From assembly GCA_910585635.1 (NCBI GenBank), contig CAJUFE010000012.1, positions 1-64,000 of the forward strand: a DNA stretch of 64,000 bases. Reading direction: 5' to 3'. Under the pieces are notes generated by a model. That model was not told where the DNA came from, made no database searches, and saw only the letters and a list, made by a program, of their open reading frames with translations. Below are positions 42,380 through 51,553 of this stretch, one piece after another (position 1 is the first letter of the stretch; every line of letters starts with the position of its first letter). This stretch comes from an uncultured Lachnospiraceae bacterium. GTDB taxonomy: Bacteria > Bacillota > Clostridia > Lachnospirales > Lachnospiraceae. The translations under genes were made by a program, and so were the position numbers.

Positions 42380-44080
42380 TTATTCCTGCCGATACATATA
42401 GTTCCATCCTAGCTCATTTACCGCGTTCCACTGAGGCGCCTGGATATCCGAACGCATAGCCGCTTTATAGCCTGGAGCTGAGATATACATCCACAGTGGG
42501 TCTTCTTTCACCGTGATCTCCTGGATACGTTCAGCACATCGCATGCGCACATCCTGATCCAGTGTTGCCATCATCTCCGCATATAGCGCGTCCACCTCTT
42601 CGTTTTTGTATCTGCCCATGTTCATGATCCCGTCAGAGATCGCGTATAAGCTGAACCCCAACGCCGGATCCGGGCTTCCTGGTGAATCCGTGATCGCAAA
42701 CAATCCACCCATAGTACCGCTAGACACTCTGGACCAGAAATCACCGGACTGTACCTTTTGTATCGTCAGCTCAACGCCGATCTCCCGAAGGCTGCTCTGC
42801 AAAAAGATCGCGATCTGCTCATGCTGGGATTGACTTGCTTCGATCACCATATCCAGCTTAAATCCATCGCCATATCCGGCCTCCGCAAGCAATGCTCTTG
42901 CCTTTTCCAGATCAGTCCCATACTCCCAGAACTCTTTTGTATAGCCCGGATAGATCGATGGGACAGGGCTGTAAAGAGGGGAAGCCTCTCCCAGATATAC
43001 GGTATCCAGGATGTCCTGATAGGGGGCCGCATAGGAAAGAGCCTGGCGTACTTTGGGATCGTCCAACGGCGCGATCGAATGATCAAAGCCAACGAATGTC
43101 ATCCTGTTTCCCGTATAGTCCAATACTTTGACATCTTCCTTCCCTGCCAGCTCATGGAGCTCCGCATCCGTAAGATCCAACGCGATATCCAGATCCCCGC
43201 TCATGAGCATGGCCGCGCGGTTAGCTGACTCAGGGATCTCTTTTACGATGACATCATCAAACCAAGAGACCGCATCCTGGTCCCAATAATCTGTGAACTT
43301 TTCTAGTACGACCTGCTGCCCGGGAGTAAATTCTTTTAGTTTATAGGGACCGTATCCCGCTTCATGGGTGTTCATCCACTGCGGATCCTTTTTTAATGGC
43401 TCGCCGGATGCTTTGCTATCATAGATGAAAGTCTGTACATGGGCCAGGTTCGATAAAGCCATAGGATTAGGACTTTTCGTCGTGATAGAATATGTATAGT
43501 CATCGATCACCTTTATCTGCGCGACATCTTCTATCCCCTGGTTCTTTGCTGTAAAAGTCCATGTAGAGGTCTGGTTCTCAAAGGCAGACTGAAATTTATA
43601 TACAATGTCTGCCGCTGTCAGTTCATTCCCATCATGGCTTTTGATCCCTTTCTTTAATCTTACAGTCATGGTCAGTCCATCCTCAGAAAATGTACAGGAC
43701 TCTGCCATGCGCGGGACCAGATCCGCATTAAAATCGGGTACCAGAAAACCAGACTCATCTTTCTCATAGGGATAAAGAAATTGATAATCGTTCATATTCC
43801 TTACCACCATCGTGACCACTCCAGAATTATGGTAATCCATATCCAATCCATCTGCAGTGGCCGGGACACCGATCAACAATGTCCGATCCCGTACAGACCC
43901 CAGGCTCTCTCCTTCTTTGGTCTGCCCCACAGTCTCCGTGCTCCTGTTATCTGTGGTACCAGCCCCTTCCTCTTTCCGGGGTTCTCCTGCGCATGCCGTC
44001 GTCAGCATCAGTACTACGCCAAGAGTGAACGCAACGGATCTTTTCTTCGAGTGTCTCTTCCATTTCATCTGTTCCATCAT
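42380..44080 (-). CDS. Solute-binding lipoprotein of the Dpp/Opp importer (family 5)
   Basis: 566 residues with a lipoprotein signal (SVAFTLGVVLMLTTACAG, Cys about residue 30). Family 5 features include VRLKKGIKSHDGNELTAADIVYKFQ and DPKVRQALSYAAPYQDIL. It sets the substrate range: peptides, modified amino acids or opines are all possible. It is the first gene of the importer operon, divergent from the catabolic enzymes. GGAGG lies upstream of the ATG. Confidence 0.9.
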   Translation of the reverse strand: MMEQMKWKRHSKKRSVAFTLGVVLMLTTACAGEPRKEEGAGTTDNRSTETVGQTKEGESLGSVRDRTLLIGVPATADGLDMDYHNSGVVTMVVRNMNDYQFLYPYEKDESGFLVPDFNADLVPRMAESCTFSEDGLTMTVRLKKGIKSHDGNELTAADIVYKFQSAFENQTSTWTFTAKNQGIEDVAQIKVIDDYTYSITTKSPNPMALSNLAHVQTFIYDSKASGEPLKKDPQWMNTHEAGYGPYKLKEFTPGQQVVLEKFTDYWDQDAVSWFDDVIVKEIPESANRAAMLMSGDLDIALDLTDAELHELAGKEDVKVLDYTGNRMTFVGFDHSIAPLDDPKVRQALSYAAPYQDILDTVYLGEASPLYSPVPSIYPGYTKEFWEYGTDLEKARALLAEAGYGDGFKLDMVIEASQSQHEQIAIFLQSSLREIGVELTIQKVQSGDFWSRVSSGTMGGLFAITDSPGSPDPALGFSLYAISDGIMNMGRYKNEEVDALYAEMMATLDQDVRMRCAERIQEITVKEDPLWMYISAPGYKAAMRSDIQAPQWNAVNELGWNYMYRQE

Positions 44081-44154
44081 CTTCCTCCTCTTTCTTGCCT
44101 GTCTTCCTTTTTTTGTATCATTTCCAGCGTCGTCTTTTTCTAACTTTTTGTTTT

Positions 44155-44183
44155 ATATTAACATCCCTCATTGTCTTTTTCAA
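44155..44183 (-). promoter_or_regulatory. Promoter of the ABC importer operon
   Basis: Minus strand TTGAAA (44183-44178), 17-nt spacer, TAATAT (44160-44155), about 75 nt before the lipoprotein start. Confidence 0.55.
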
Positions 44184-44189
44184 TACAAA

Positions 44190-44219
44190 AATCATACTTT
44201 TTGTTATGTTTGTATGATT
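44190..44219. promoter_or_regulatory. Inverted repeat, operator candidate
   Basis: AATCATAC, 14-nt gap, GTATGATT. It sits just upstream of the importer -35 and between the two divergent promoters, a natural activator site for the DauR/YheO-like regulator. Confidence 0.5.
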
Positions 44220-44330
44220 TGTATATGTTTTATGTGTCGTTTTGTGCATAATGCCCTTTATTGTTTCATATTTCTTCCTTTTCATGCTTTTTTATCCAAA
44301 TTATACAGTATTTTTATTCTTCTCCGTATC

Positions 44331-44359
44331 TTGACATTTTGGAGTTTTTCGATTATCAT
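44331..44359 (+). promoter_or_regulatory. Promoter of the SDR-M20-hydantoinase-aldolase operon
   Basis: TTGACA (44331-44336), 17-nt spacer, TATCAT (44354-44359). It leaves a leader of about 95 nt. Confidence 0.75.
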
Positions 44360-44461
44360 TAGGTCATCCAGAGTGTTTTCGCACCTTTTTCTAACTTTTT
44401 TTCATATAACTTATTGTAAGATATTGTACATCGATCGTTCCGTCTTTGAAAGGAGTAAGCT

Positions 44462-45220
44462 ATGCGCTTAGAAAAAAAAGTCGCCGTTATCGCCGGAGCC
44501 GGTTGCGGTAACGGGATGGGAAGGAGTTTTCCGGAAGCCTTCGCGAAGGAAGGCGCCGATCTGGTATTGAACTATCATAAACAGCCCTCAGGACAAATGG
44601 AGGACTACATAGAAAGCTTGCGTTCTTATGGTGTAAAGGTCTTTGGGCTAGAAGGAGATATATCTCAGGAGGCCACTGCCCGCGACCTGATCGGGCTGGC
44701 GGTCAAGGAATTCGGCCGTGTTGACATCTTATTAAACACCCAGGGGATAACAGGAGAAGCACTCACGGAGGAGCTCTCTCTAGAGCAATGGGAGCGCATG
44801 CACGCTGTCCACCTGACCAGTATGTTCTTGACCTGCCGCTACGCAGTCCCGATCATGAAGCAGCAGCGTTATGGCCGGATCATCAACATCGCCTCTCAAA
44901 CAGGCCAAAAGGGCGCTGTGCGATTGTCCCATTATGCCTCTGCCAAAGCCGGGATCATCGGCTTCACAAAATGTCTTGCCCGAGAGACCGGTGCCTATAA
45001 TATCACCGTCAACTGCATCGCCCCCGGGCCGATCCAGACACAAATGCTGGATGCGGCCAGCGATAGCTGGAAGCAGGACAAGCTGGCTGAACTGGTGCTC
45101 CCCCGCTTTGGGCTCTTAGAAGAAGTCACGCCCACCGCGATCTTTTTAGCATCCGAACCAGATGGAAACCTGTATACCGGACAGACGTTGGGGCCAAACT
45201 GCGGGGATGTCATGCTGTAA
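44462..45220 (+). CDS. Short-chain dehydrogenase/reductase
   Basis: 252 residues of the classical SDR family: GAGCGNGMG cofactor loop, NTQG, NIASQ, and YASAK (Tyr-x3-Lys near residue 158), with CIAPGPIQTQM. It resembles FabG-type oxidoreductases that oxidise or reduce a hydroxyl/keto group using NAD(P)H. The ribosome site AAAGGAG is six nt upstream. As first gene of the operon it should act on an intermediate released by the downstream hydrolases. Confidence 0.87.
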   Translation: MRLEKKVAVIAGAGCGNGMGRSFPEAFAKEGADLVLNYHKQPSGQMEDYIESLRSYGVKVFGLEGDISQEATARDLIGLAVKEFGRVDILLNTQGITGEALTEELSLEQWERMHAVHLTSMFLTCRYAVPIMKQQRYGRIINIASQTGQKGAVRLSHYASAKAGIIGFTKCLARETGAYNITVNCIAPGPIQTQMLDAASDSWKQDKLAELVLPRFGLLEEVTPTAIFLASEPDGNLYTGQTLGPNCGDVML

Positions 45221-45276
45221 GGCTGTGATCCCATAGCGCGATGAAAAAGCGCTCCAAAAATGATAGGGAGGTCAAA

Positions 45277-46506
45277 ATGACAGAACTAGAGAAAAAGGTA
45301 TTAGATCTGATCGATGAAGATGAGGTCATCGCATTCCTCCAGGCATTGATACGGGCCAGGAGCGACTATCCACCTGGAGATACACGAAAGATATGTCAGA
45401 TATGTCTAGACAAATTACATAGCTGTGGGATCGATGCTGGAATTTTCACACCTCCCCAGCAGATCAAAAATCCGAAGGACCAGTACTCTTCCGACCTGTA
45501 TCCCAGCGTCATCGGCACGATAAAAGGGACTGGTAATGGTCCCGTCCTTCTGCTCAATGCGCATATCGACACCGTACCCGCCGGAGATCTGTCCCAGTGG
45601 GACCATGATCCTTTTGGCGGAGAACTGTCAGATGGCATGATCTATGGACGAGGGGCCGGCGATGATAAAGGTTCGGTATGTGCCCAGATCATGGCGGCCA
45701 CTATGATCAAGCGGGCTAATATCCCTCTGAAAGGGACGCTCCTGATCAACCCTGTATCCGACGAAGAAGCAAACAGCTGCCGGGGCGCCAAATGGCTGCG
45801 GGACGAAGGGATCCTCAAACCGGATCTGGCGATCATAGGTGAGCAGACCGATAACACGATCGCCGTAGCAGAACGGGCTGTGGTCTTTCTCCGGATCACG
45901 ATCCACGGCCGCGCCTGCCATGGCGCGATGCCATGGGAAGGGAGCAACGCGACCATACATATGGCCGATCTTATCCATGCCCTCAATACACAGCTCCTTC
46001 CTGAAGTGCAGCAGATCAAACATAAATACCTTCCGTCCACGACCCTTTCTGCCACCCATATCTATGGAGGGCATCAGGTCAATGTGATCCCGGAGACCTG
46101 TACCCTGGAGATCGATTGCCGTCTCGTTCCAGGTGTTTCTGAAGGATATATCCTGCGGTCCTTAGATGATATCCTATGCAGGCTGTCCGAACACGGGCAA
46201 CGATTTCAGTATGAGATCGAGGTCACAAATTCTGAAAACGGTGTGGTCACGGATACCGACCCCGGCCATCCACTGATACAGGCCATGACCACATCTCTGG
46301 AAGAGGTGACCGGAAGGCCTGCAGAACTGACAGGCTATAAGCAAGCCAGCGACGGCCGTGTATTTGCGAAGCTGGGCATCCCCATCGCCATCTTCGGACC
46401 CGGGGATCCAGGCTTGGGTCACTCACCAAATGAAGGCATCCCGGTCCGACAGCTTTTGGATGCTACAAAAGCCCTAGCTCTGTCCATCGTCCGCATACTT
46501 GCATGA
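45277..46506 (+). CDS. M20-family metallo-amidohydrolase (ArgE/DapE-like)
   Basis: About 409 residues from ATG 45277 with GGGAGG upstream. Metal ligands are visible in LLNAHIDTVPAGD, YGRGAGDDKGS, and DEEANS (Glu-Glu pair), and the dimerisation-domain His in GRACHGAMPWEG. Such enzymes deacylate N-acyl amino acids, split dipeptides or hydrolyse N-carbamoyl amino acids. Beside a hydantoinase-like gene, N-carbamoyl or N-acyl hydrolysis is attractive but unproven. Confidence 0.88.
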   Translation: MTELEKKVLDLIDEDEVIAFLQALIRARSDYPPGDTRKICQICLDKLHSCGIDAGIFTPPQQIKNPKDQYSSDLYPSVIGTIKGTGNGPVLLLNAHIDTVPAGDLSQWDHDPFGGELSDGMIYGRGAGDDKGSVCAQIMAATMIKRANIPLKGTLLINPVSDEEANSCRGAKWLRDEGILKPDLAIIGEQTDNTIAVAERAVVFLRITIHGRACHGAMPWEGSNATIHMADLIHALNTQLLPEVQQIKHKYLPSTTLSATHIYGGHQVNVIPETCTLEIDCRLVPGVSEGYILRSLDDILCRLSEHGQRFQYEIEVTNSENGVVTDTDPGHPLIQAMTTSLEEVTGRPAELTGYKQASDGRVFAKLGIPIAIFGPGDPGLGHSPNEGIPVRQLLDATKALALSIVRILA

Positions 46507-46520
46507 AAGGAGGTCTTACC

Positions 46521-47879
46521 TTGTACGATCTAGTCATCCGTGGAGCTAATGTCGTCACTGCACAAGGTGTGTCCCCATTAACTGTAGCGGTCCAAGATGG
46601 CGTGACCGCCGCACTCATCAGCCCTCACATTTCCGTTGAAGGCGGACAGGTCCTGGACCTTGATGGTCTGTATCTCCTCCCCGGAGCCATCGACCCACAT
46701 AGTCATGTCACATATTGTGATGACTTTTTCCACGGGACGCAGACTGCCGCCAGCGGAGGCGTGACCACCATCATCGAAATGCCGCTCTCACTGACCCTTC
46801 CTGCCGCGACCACTCCTGAGGTTTTTAACGACCGCATCGCACTGGGCCGAACAGAAAGTGTCGTGGACTTTGCTCTGTGGGGAGGCATCCAGCCAGACAC
46901 CATCACCCAGTCCGAGCGATTGTTCGATCTAGGTGCGGCTTCCCTGAAAGTTTTCATGAACTATGTAGGAGAAGAATATAAGTATTTTGACGACTATCCC
47001 CTCCTATGTTTGATGGAACAGGTAAAGAAATGCCATGGTCTGATCGGCGTCCACGCTGAAAACGGAGATATATGTGCCGGTCTGTCCCGCAGGTACCGGG
47101 AGATGGGCTATGGCCCAGAGCACTACAGCCGCGCCAGACCGATCCTTGCTGAAAGCGAGGCCGTGGAACGTTTATGCCTTATGGCGCTCCAGACAGGCTG
47201 CCCTGTCCATGTATGCCACGTGACAGCTCCAGAAGTGGCTAAAACGATCCTGAGAGCCAGAAAAAAAGGGGCTGCGATCACCTTCGAGACCTGCCCCCAT
47301 TATCTGTATCTGACCGACCAGGATATCGCCGTCTATGGAGCCTATGCAAAATGCAATCCTCCCATGCGAGATAAAACGCAGCAGGAAGGGTTATGGGAAT
47401 TGCTAAAACAAGGAGCGATCGACTGCATCGGGAGCGACCACAGCGCATACTCTCCCGCGCAAAAAGAATACGCTCCGTTCTGGGATGCTCCAGGCGGCTT
47501 TCCTGGTATGGATCTCATGCTGCCTATCTTGATCTCTGAAGGGGTCCATAAACGCGGAGTACACTGGGAGACTATAGCAGAGGTGACCTCTGGCAACCCA
47601 GCCAGGATATTTGGCCTATCCCACAAAAAGGGATCTATACAGATCGGAAAGGACGCCGACTTTGCTGTCATCGATCCCCATAAGGAATGGACATTCCACG
47701 CCAGTCAATGTTTTTATGGCAACCGCTCCGAAAATTATCCCTATGAAGGCAGGGTCTTTAAAGGGCAAGTCCTTGCGACCCTAGTACGGGGCAAGACCGT
47801 ATTCCAGCACGGGAAGATCCTCACCCCACCTGGATACGGGCAGTATGTCTCCAGCTTACATGGAGGTCAGCAAACATGA
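46521..47879 (+). CDS. Hydantoinase/allantoinase-like cyclic amidohydrolase
   Basis: About 452 residues from TTG 46521, with AAAGGAGGT 8 nt before. The dihydropyrimidinase/allantoinase metal site is complete: DPHSHVTY (HxH), SLKVFMNY (carbamylated Lys), GVHAENGD, VHVCHVTAP and GSDHSAY. It opens cyclic ureides or amides such as hydantoins, dihydropyrimidines or allantoin. No pyrimidine or purine genes are nearby, so the operon suggests a different cyclic substrate. Its stop overlaps the next start by four bases. Confidence 0.88.
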   Translation: MYDLVIRGANVVTAQGVSPLTVAVQDGVTAALISPHISVEGGQVLDLDGLYLLPGAIDPHSHVTYCDDFFHGTQTAASGGVTTIIEMPLSLTLPAATTPEVFNDRIALGRTESVVDFALWGGIQPDTITQSERLFDLGAASLKVFMNYVGEEYKYFDDYPLLCLMEQVKKCHGLIGVHAENGDICAGLSRRYREMGYGPEHYSRARPILAESEAVERLCLMALQTGCPVHVCHVTAPEVAKTILRARKKGAAITFETCPHYLYLTDQDIAVYGAYAKCNPPMRDKTQQEGLWELLKQGAIDCIGSDHSAYSPAQKEYAPFWDAPGGFPGMDLMLPILISEGVHKRGVHWETIAEVTSGNPARIFGLSHKKGSIQIGKDADFAVIDPHKEWTFHASQCFYGNRSENYPYEGRVFKGQVLATLVRGKTVFQHGKILTPPGYGQYVSSLHGGQQT

Positions 47880-48670
47880 ACGAACAGATGATACAGGAAT
47901 TCCGCCAACGTTTGTCTGACGGACAAAAAGTGATCGGGCCTTTTATGAAAACATGCGATCCGGCATTTGTTGAAGCTGCTGGATGGGCCGGGATGGATTT
48001 TGTGATCTTAGATATGGAGCATGGGCCTATAAATATCCAAAACCTCCAGAACAACATCCGTGCCAGCCAGGTAGCCGGTGTTTTTCCGGTCGTACGGGTT
48101 GGCAGCATCAGTGAAGAAGCTATCGGGAGAGCCCTGGATATAGGTGCAGCAGCGATAGAGGTACCGCAGATATGCACCGCCCAGGATGCACGTCGTGCTA
48201 TAGAACTAGCCAGGTTCCATCCGCTAGGACACAGAGGTGTATGTCGTTTTGTACGGTCCGCCCATTATTCAAACCTCCCAAAGGAAGGATATTTTCGCTC
48301 TGCCAATGAGATCCTTATCATCGCGCAGCTGGAAGGGACCGAAGCGATCAAGAACCTGGAAGACATCCTGGAAGTCCCAGGCATCGATATCCTCTTTATC
48401 GGCCCCTATGATCTGTCTCAAAGTCTGGGGGTCCCAGGTCAGGTGACCCATCCTGATGTGATCAGGCAGATGCAGACCATCGTAGACCGGGCAAAAGAGA
48501 AGCAGATCACCGTCGGGACATTTTCTGACAGCCCTGAGACCTTGGCGTTATGGGCTGGAGCAGGTGTCCAATATATCGCTTATTCTGTGGATGTGGGACT
48601 GTTCACAGACACCTGCCGGGGATTGAAAAAACAGTTCACAGCATTGGACACACCGCTGGGATCTGCCTAA
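47876..48670 (+). CDS. HpcH/HpaI-family class II aldolase
   Basis: 264 residues: FVILDMEHGP, VVRVGS, AAAIEVPQ, IIAQLEG and FIGPYDLSQSLG contain the metal-binding Glu/Asp and catalytic Arg of HpaI/GarL-type pyruvate aldolases, which cleave 4-hydroxy-2-oxoacids. It ends the operon and would perform the final C-C cleavage to pyruvate plus an aldehyde. Translation is coupled to the hydantoinase-like gene (ATGA). Confidence 0.88.
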   Translation: MNEQMIQEFRQRLSDGQKVIGPFMKTCDPAFVEAAGWAGMDFVILDMEHGPINIQNLQNNIRASQVAGVFPVVRVGSISEEAIGRALDIGAAAIEVPQICTAQDARRAIELARFHPLGHRGVCRFVRSAHYSNLPKEGYFRSANEILIIAQLEGTEAIKNLEDILEVPGIDILFIGPYDLSQSLGVPGQVTHPDVIRQMQTIVDRAKEKQITVGTFSDSPETLALWAGAGVQYIAYSVDVGLFTDTCRGLKKQFTALDTPLGSA

Positions 48671-48701
48671 GTTCCGTAGATTGATATAAAAGCATACGCA
48701 A

Positions 48702-48735
48702 GGGGCTGTCGTAATACATGACAGCCTCCGTTTTT
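48702..48735 (+). terminator. Terminator of the catabolic operon
   Basis: GGGGCTGTC / loop / GACAGCCTCC followed by GTTTTT, 31 nt after the aldolase stop, in the convergent gap before the MATE gene. Confidence 0.75.
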
Positions 48736-48749
48736 CTCAGCACATTTTC

Positions 48750-50162
48750 TCAACCTGCAGACACCGCCCGCCTCCTCACCCGCGCCGAAAGCCCATAGGC
48801 CCTCCGGATCTTCCACACCTCATAAAGCCCGATGCACAGGGACAAAAGGCCCACGGATAGATTGCTGACCCCCATCACGATCCCCACGCTGACGCTCCCT
48901 AAGGAGGTGAACTGCTGCAGGGCCCAGAGCACCGGGATGCGGAACACGAACACACGGCAGAAATTGATGAACAGGGTCAGCTTCGTTTTCCCAAAGCCGT
49001 ATAAAAGGCCCTGCACAGCCGCGTTGACACCCAGAGGGACCGCGCCCAGGGCCTCATAGCGGTAGATCTGCCGGATCATCTCGGCAAAGGCGGGCTCATC
49101 TCCCGCAAAAAAGAAGGAGATCGGCGTGAGGGCTAAAAGGACCAGGCTGACGATGACCGTCCCGATCCCCACATTGACCGCCAGCATCCACCAGAAGGCG
49201 GACAGTGCGCGCTCCGGCCGACCGCCCCCTAAGTTCTGGCTGATCACCGCCGCGCCGCCCTCCTGGACGCCGTCCTGGGGCGTGGTGGTTATCCCGCCGA
49301 TATTGTTGGAGATCCCCAGTGCGCCCACGGTCAAAGCCCCATAGACCGTGCTCATGGAATTGACCACCACCTTGCCCATAGAAAAGGCGATCTTCTCCAC
49401 CATCACCGGAAAGGCCAGCCCCACCATGGGCGCCACCACCGTCCCCCTTATGGAGACTGACCGGAGAGAGAAGGCGAAGGCGCTGCCTTTGCGGCCCAGA
49501 TCGGCCATCCCCACGGTGAACAGCAGCCCCTGGGAAAGGATGGTGGCCACGGCGATCATATCGATGCCCCCGCCCAGACCGTAGACAAACCAGGCCGTAA
49601 GGCCCAGCTTCACCCCGATCGCCCCCATGTTCAGGTACAGGATCTTCCCGGAGGCCCCTCTGGCCCGCTGGATCGCCATATAGATATTGTTGAAAAAGGT
49701 GATCACCAGGCCAAAAAGGTCCAGGATAAAATACCGGCTCCCATCATGGATGAAGGCCTCCGGGGTCTTCATCATGCGCAGGAAGGGCACGGCACAGGGT
49801 ACCAGGATGAGCAGCAAAAGGCCCCCCAGACCCGCGCACAGGGCGAACAGGGTGCTGACCCGCTGTTTGACCAGCTCCATGTCCCCCGCGCCGTAAGCCT
49901 CACTGATCTTGATGCTGGCCCCCACCGCCAGACCGCTGCCCAGGGCCGATAAGGCCAGGTTGATCTGGGACAGATAGGATACCGCCGACACCGCCGAAGG
50001 GCTGATGTGGGCTGCCATCATAGCGTCCAAGATCTTAAACAGCTGGTTCAGGCTATGGTACAAGGCCAGGGGTGCGCAGACCGAAACGATCACCTTCCCC
50101 ATGGGCCCATTTAAAGCAAACGCCCGGAACGCCTCTTCTTTTTTAGACAACGCCGTTCCCAT
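48750..50162 (-). CDS. MATE-family efflux transporter
   Basis: 470 residues and about 12 membrane helices in two repeats (LYHSLNQLFKILDAMMAAHISPSAVSAVSYL; ...ISNNIGGITTTPQDGVQEGGAAVISQNLGGG). It belongs to the NorM/DinF-like MATE branch that exports drugs or metabolites using ion gradients. AGGTG lies five nt before the ATG. It is monocistronic, downstream of (left of) the AraC gene and its repeat array. Confidence 0.88.
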   Translation of the reverse strand: MGTALSKKEEAFRAFALNGPMGKVIVSVCAPLALYHSLNQLFKILDAMMAAHISPSAVSAVSYLSQINLALSALGSGLAVGASIKISEAYGAGDMELVKQRVSTLFALCAGLGGLLLLILVPCAVPFLRMMKTPEAFIHDGSRYFILDLFGLVITFFNNIYMAIQRARGASGKILYLNMGAIGVKLGLTAWFVYGLGGGIDMIAVATILSQGLLFTVGMADLGRKGSAFAFSLRSVSIRGTVVAPMVGLAFPVMVEKIAFSMGKVVVNSMSTVYGALTVGALGISNNIGGITTTPQDGVQEGGAAVISQNLGGGRPERALSAFWWMLAVNVGIGTVIVSLVLLALTPISFFFAGDEPAFAEMIRQIYRYEALGAVPLGVNAAVQGLLYGFGKTKLTLFINFCRVFVFRIPVLWALQQFTSLGSVSVGIVMGVSNLSVGLLSLCIGLYEVWKIRRAYGLSARVRRRAVSAG

Positions 50163-50451
50163 AAAAACACCTCATCTCCCATTTTTGTCTTTTGCTCCCG
50201 CAGTCCGGTCTTTTCAGGCCTTTGCTTTAGGCCTTCCCTATCCCGGTCCCGACTTCCCCAGCCGGGATCTAAGGTCCACGCTCCTCCACAAGGACGCTCC
50301 CTGTATAGAGGCTGGGCTGACCGCTGGGAGTATCATAGCACAAAAGGCAAGTGATCGATACAGATTTTATGGGATATCGCGACATACACTACTGATTTTT
50401 TGTCATCTCTTCCTTGTCTTTGGGCCATCCACATGTTTGCCTCCAGACCCG

Positions 50452-50571
50452 CCTCTGCGTTCGTCTCTGGCCCATCCTCTGCGTTCGCCTCTGGGCCATC
50501 CTCTGCGTTCGTCTCTGGCCCATCCTCTGCGTTCGCCTCTGGGCCATCCTCTGCGTTCGCCTCTGGCCCAG
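50452..50571 (-). repeat. Five tandem 24-bp repeats encoding an octapeptide
   Basis: Units begin at 50452, 50476, 50500, 50524 and 50548 and differ at one or two bases. In one minus-strand frame they encode GPEANAED/GPETNAED. The frame opens with GTG at 50578, overlapping the araC-like stop (GTGA), and runs to 50333 (81 codons). It may be a translated repeat peptide or an intergenic VNTR. The rest of 50163-50451 shows no gene. Confidence 0.7.
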
Positions 50572-50574
50572 CTC

Positions 50575-51519
50575 TCACGCTCGTCCCTGGACCGTCTCCT
50601 TTACAGCCTCAAAACCCAGGCCCTTCCGGAACCGGTCTGGCGAGATGCCCTGGGCCTTCTTAAATACATCGCCAAAATAATTCCCGTCGGAGAAGCCGCA
50701 GGTCAGAGCGATATCGGTGATGGACATGCCGGTGGTCTTGAGCAGCTGCATAGCATCCAGCAGGCGGACATGGGTCAGGTATTCCTTAAACCCCATCCCG
50801 GTCACCTGCCGGAAACGCTTGGAAAAATAAGTGGGGCTTAAGTGCCCCACATCCGCTGCCTGGGCTAAGCTGACCGGCTCCCGATGATGCTGGTAGATGA
50901 ACCGGGCCGCCGTCTGGACCGCCCCGTCCCCCTGCTCCAGCTGCTGCGACCCCTGGAGCAGGGCCGGCTGCCGGCACCGGCCTAAAAGGGTCAAAAGCTG
51001 GAACAGCAGGCTTTTTTTCTGGAGATCTGTATAGCAGTCCCTCTGCAGGGTCTCCCGGATCATATCGGCAAAAAGCTGTTCCACCCGCTCCCGCTCCGGC
51101 TGGGGTACCGTCAGCTTCTGCCAGGGGAACAAGACCGGCCCTGCCCCCTCTCCCGCTCCTCCCTCCCCGGTCTCATGGTCCCCTATATATGCATCGCGGG
51201 TCTCAGTAAAAGCCCGGATATACCCCGGCGTAAAGCAGGCCACGAACCGGTCCACCGTCTGCCCCTTCTCATAACAGCTCCGATGCAGACTGTAGGGCGG
51301 CAAAAAAAGGATATCCCCCGCAGAAGCATAATAGATATCATGCTGGACGAACATCCGGCATCGGCCGCTGATCACATAATACAGCTCATGATAAGGATGG
51401 TAATGAGGCTCTCCCATGTCAAACCCTGCTGAGCGTCTGGCCCGCCCTGCTATGAACTCATGGATGCCATCCTGATACTTCCCCTCTGCCAGCCGTACCC
51501 CTTCCCGCTCCTCTGCCAC
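50575..51519 (-). CDS. AraC-family regulator with cupin sensor
   Basis: About 314 residues from GTG 51519, preceded by AGGAGGTGG. The N-terminal cupin (PHYHPYHELYYVISGRCRMFVQHDIYYASAGDILFLPPYSLH) binds a small ligand, often a sugar. The C-terminal pair of HTHs (PVSLAQAADVGHLSPTYFSKRFRQVTGMGFKEYL...SITDIALTCGFSDGNYFGDVFKKAQGISPDRFR) is complete. Its target is unknown; the small membrane protein upstream and the MATE exporter downstream are candidates. Confidence 0.9.
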   Translation of the reverse strand: MAEEREGVRLAEGKYQDGIHEFIAGRARRSAGFDMGEPHYHPYHELYYVISGRCRMFVQHDIYYASAGDILFLPPYSLHRSCYEKGQTVDRFVACFTPGYIRAFTETRDAYIGDHETGEGGAGEGAGPVLFPWQKLTVPQPERERVEQLFADMIRETLQRDCYTDLQKKSLLFQLLTLLGRCRQPALLQGSQQLEQGDGAVQTAARFIYQHHREPVSLAQAADVGHLSPTYFSKRFRQVTGMGFKEYLTHVRLLDAMQLLKTTGMSITDIALTCGFSDGNYFGDVFKKAQGISPDRFRKGLGFEAVKETVQGRA

Positions 51520-51553
51520 CAGACCACCTCCTGTCGATCCGCTCCCACACACT

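Noticed and set aside
50452..50571. Possible CRISPR-like array
   Set aside because: Perfect head-to-tail 24-bp repeats with no spacers.
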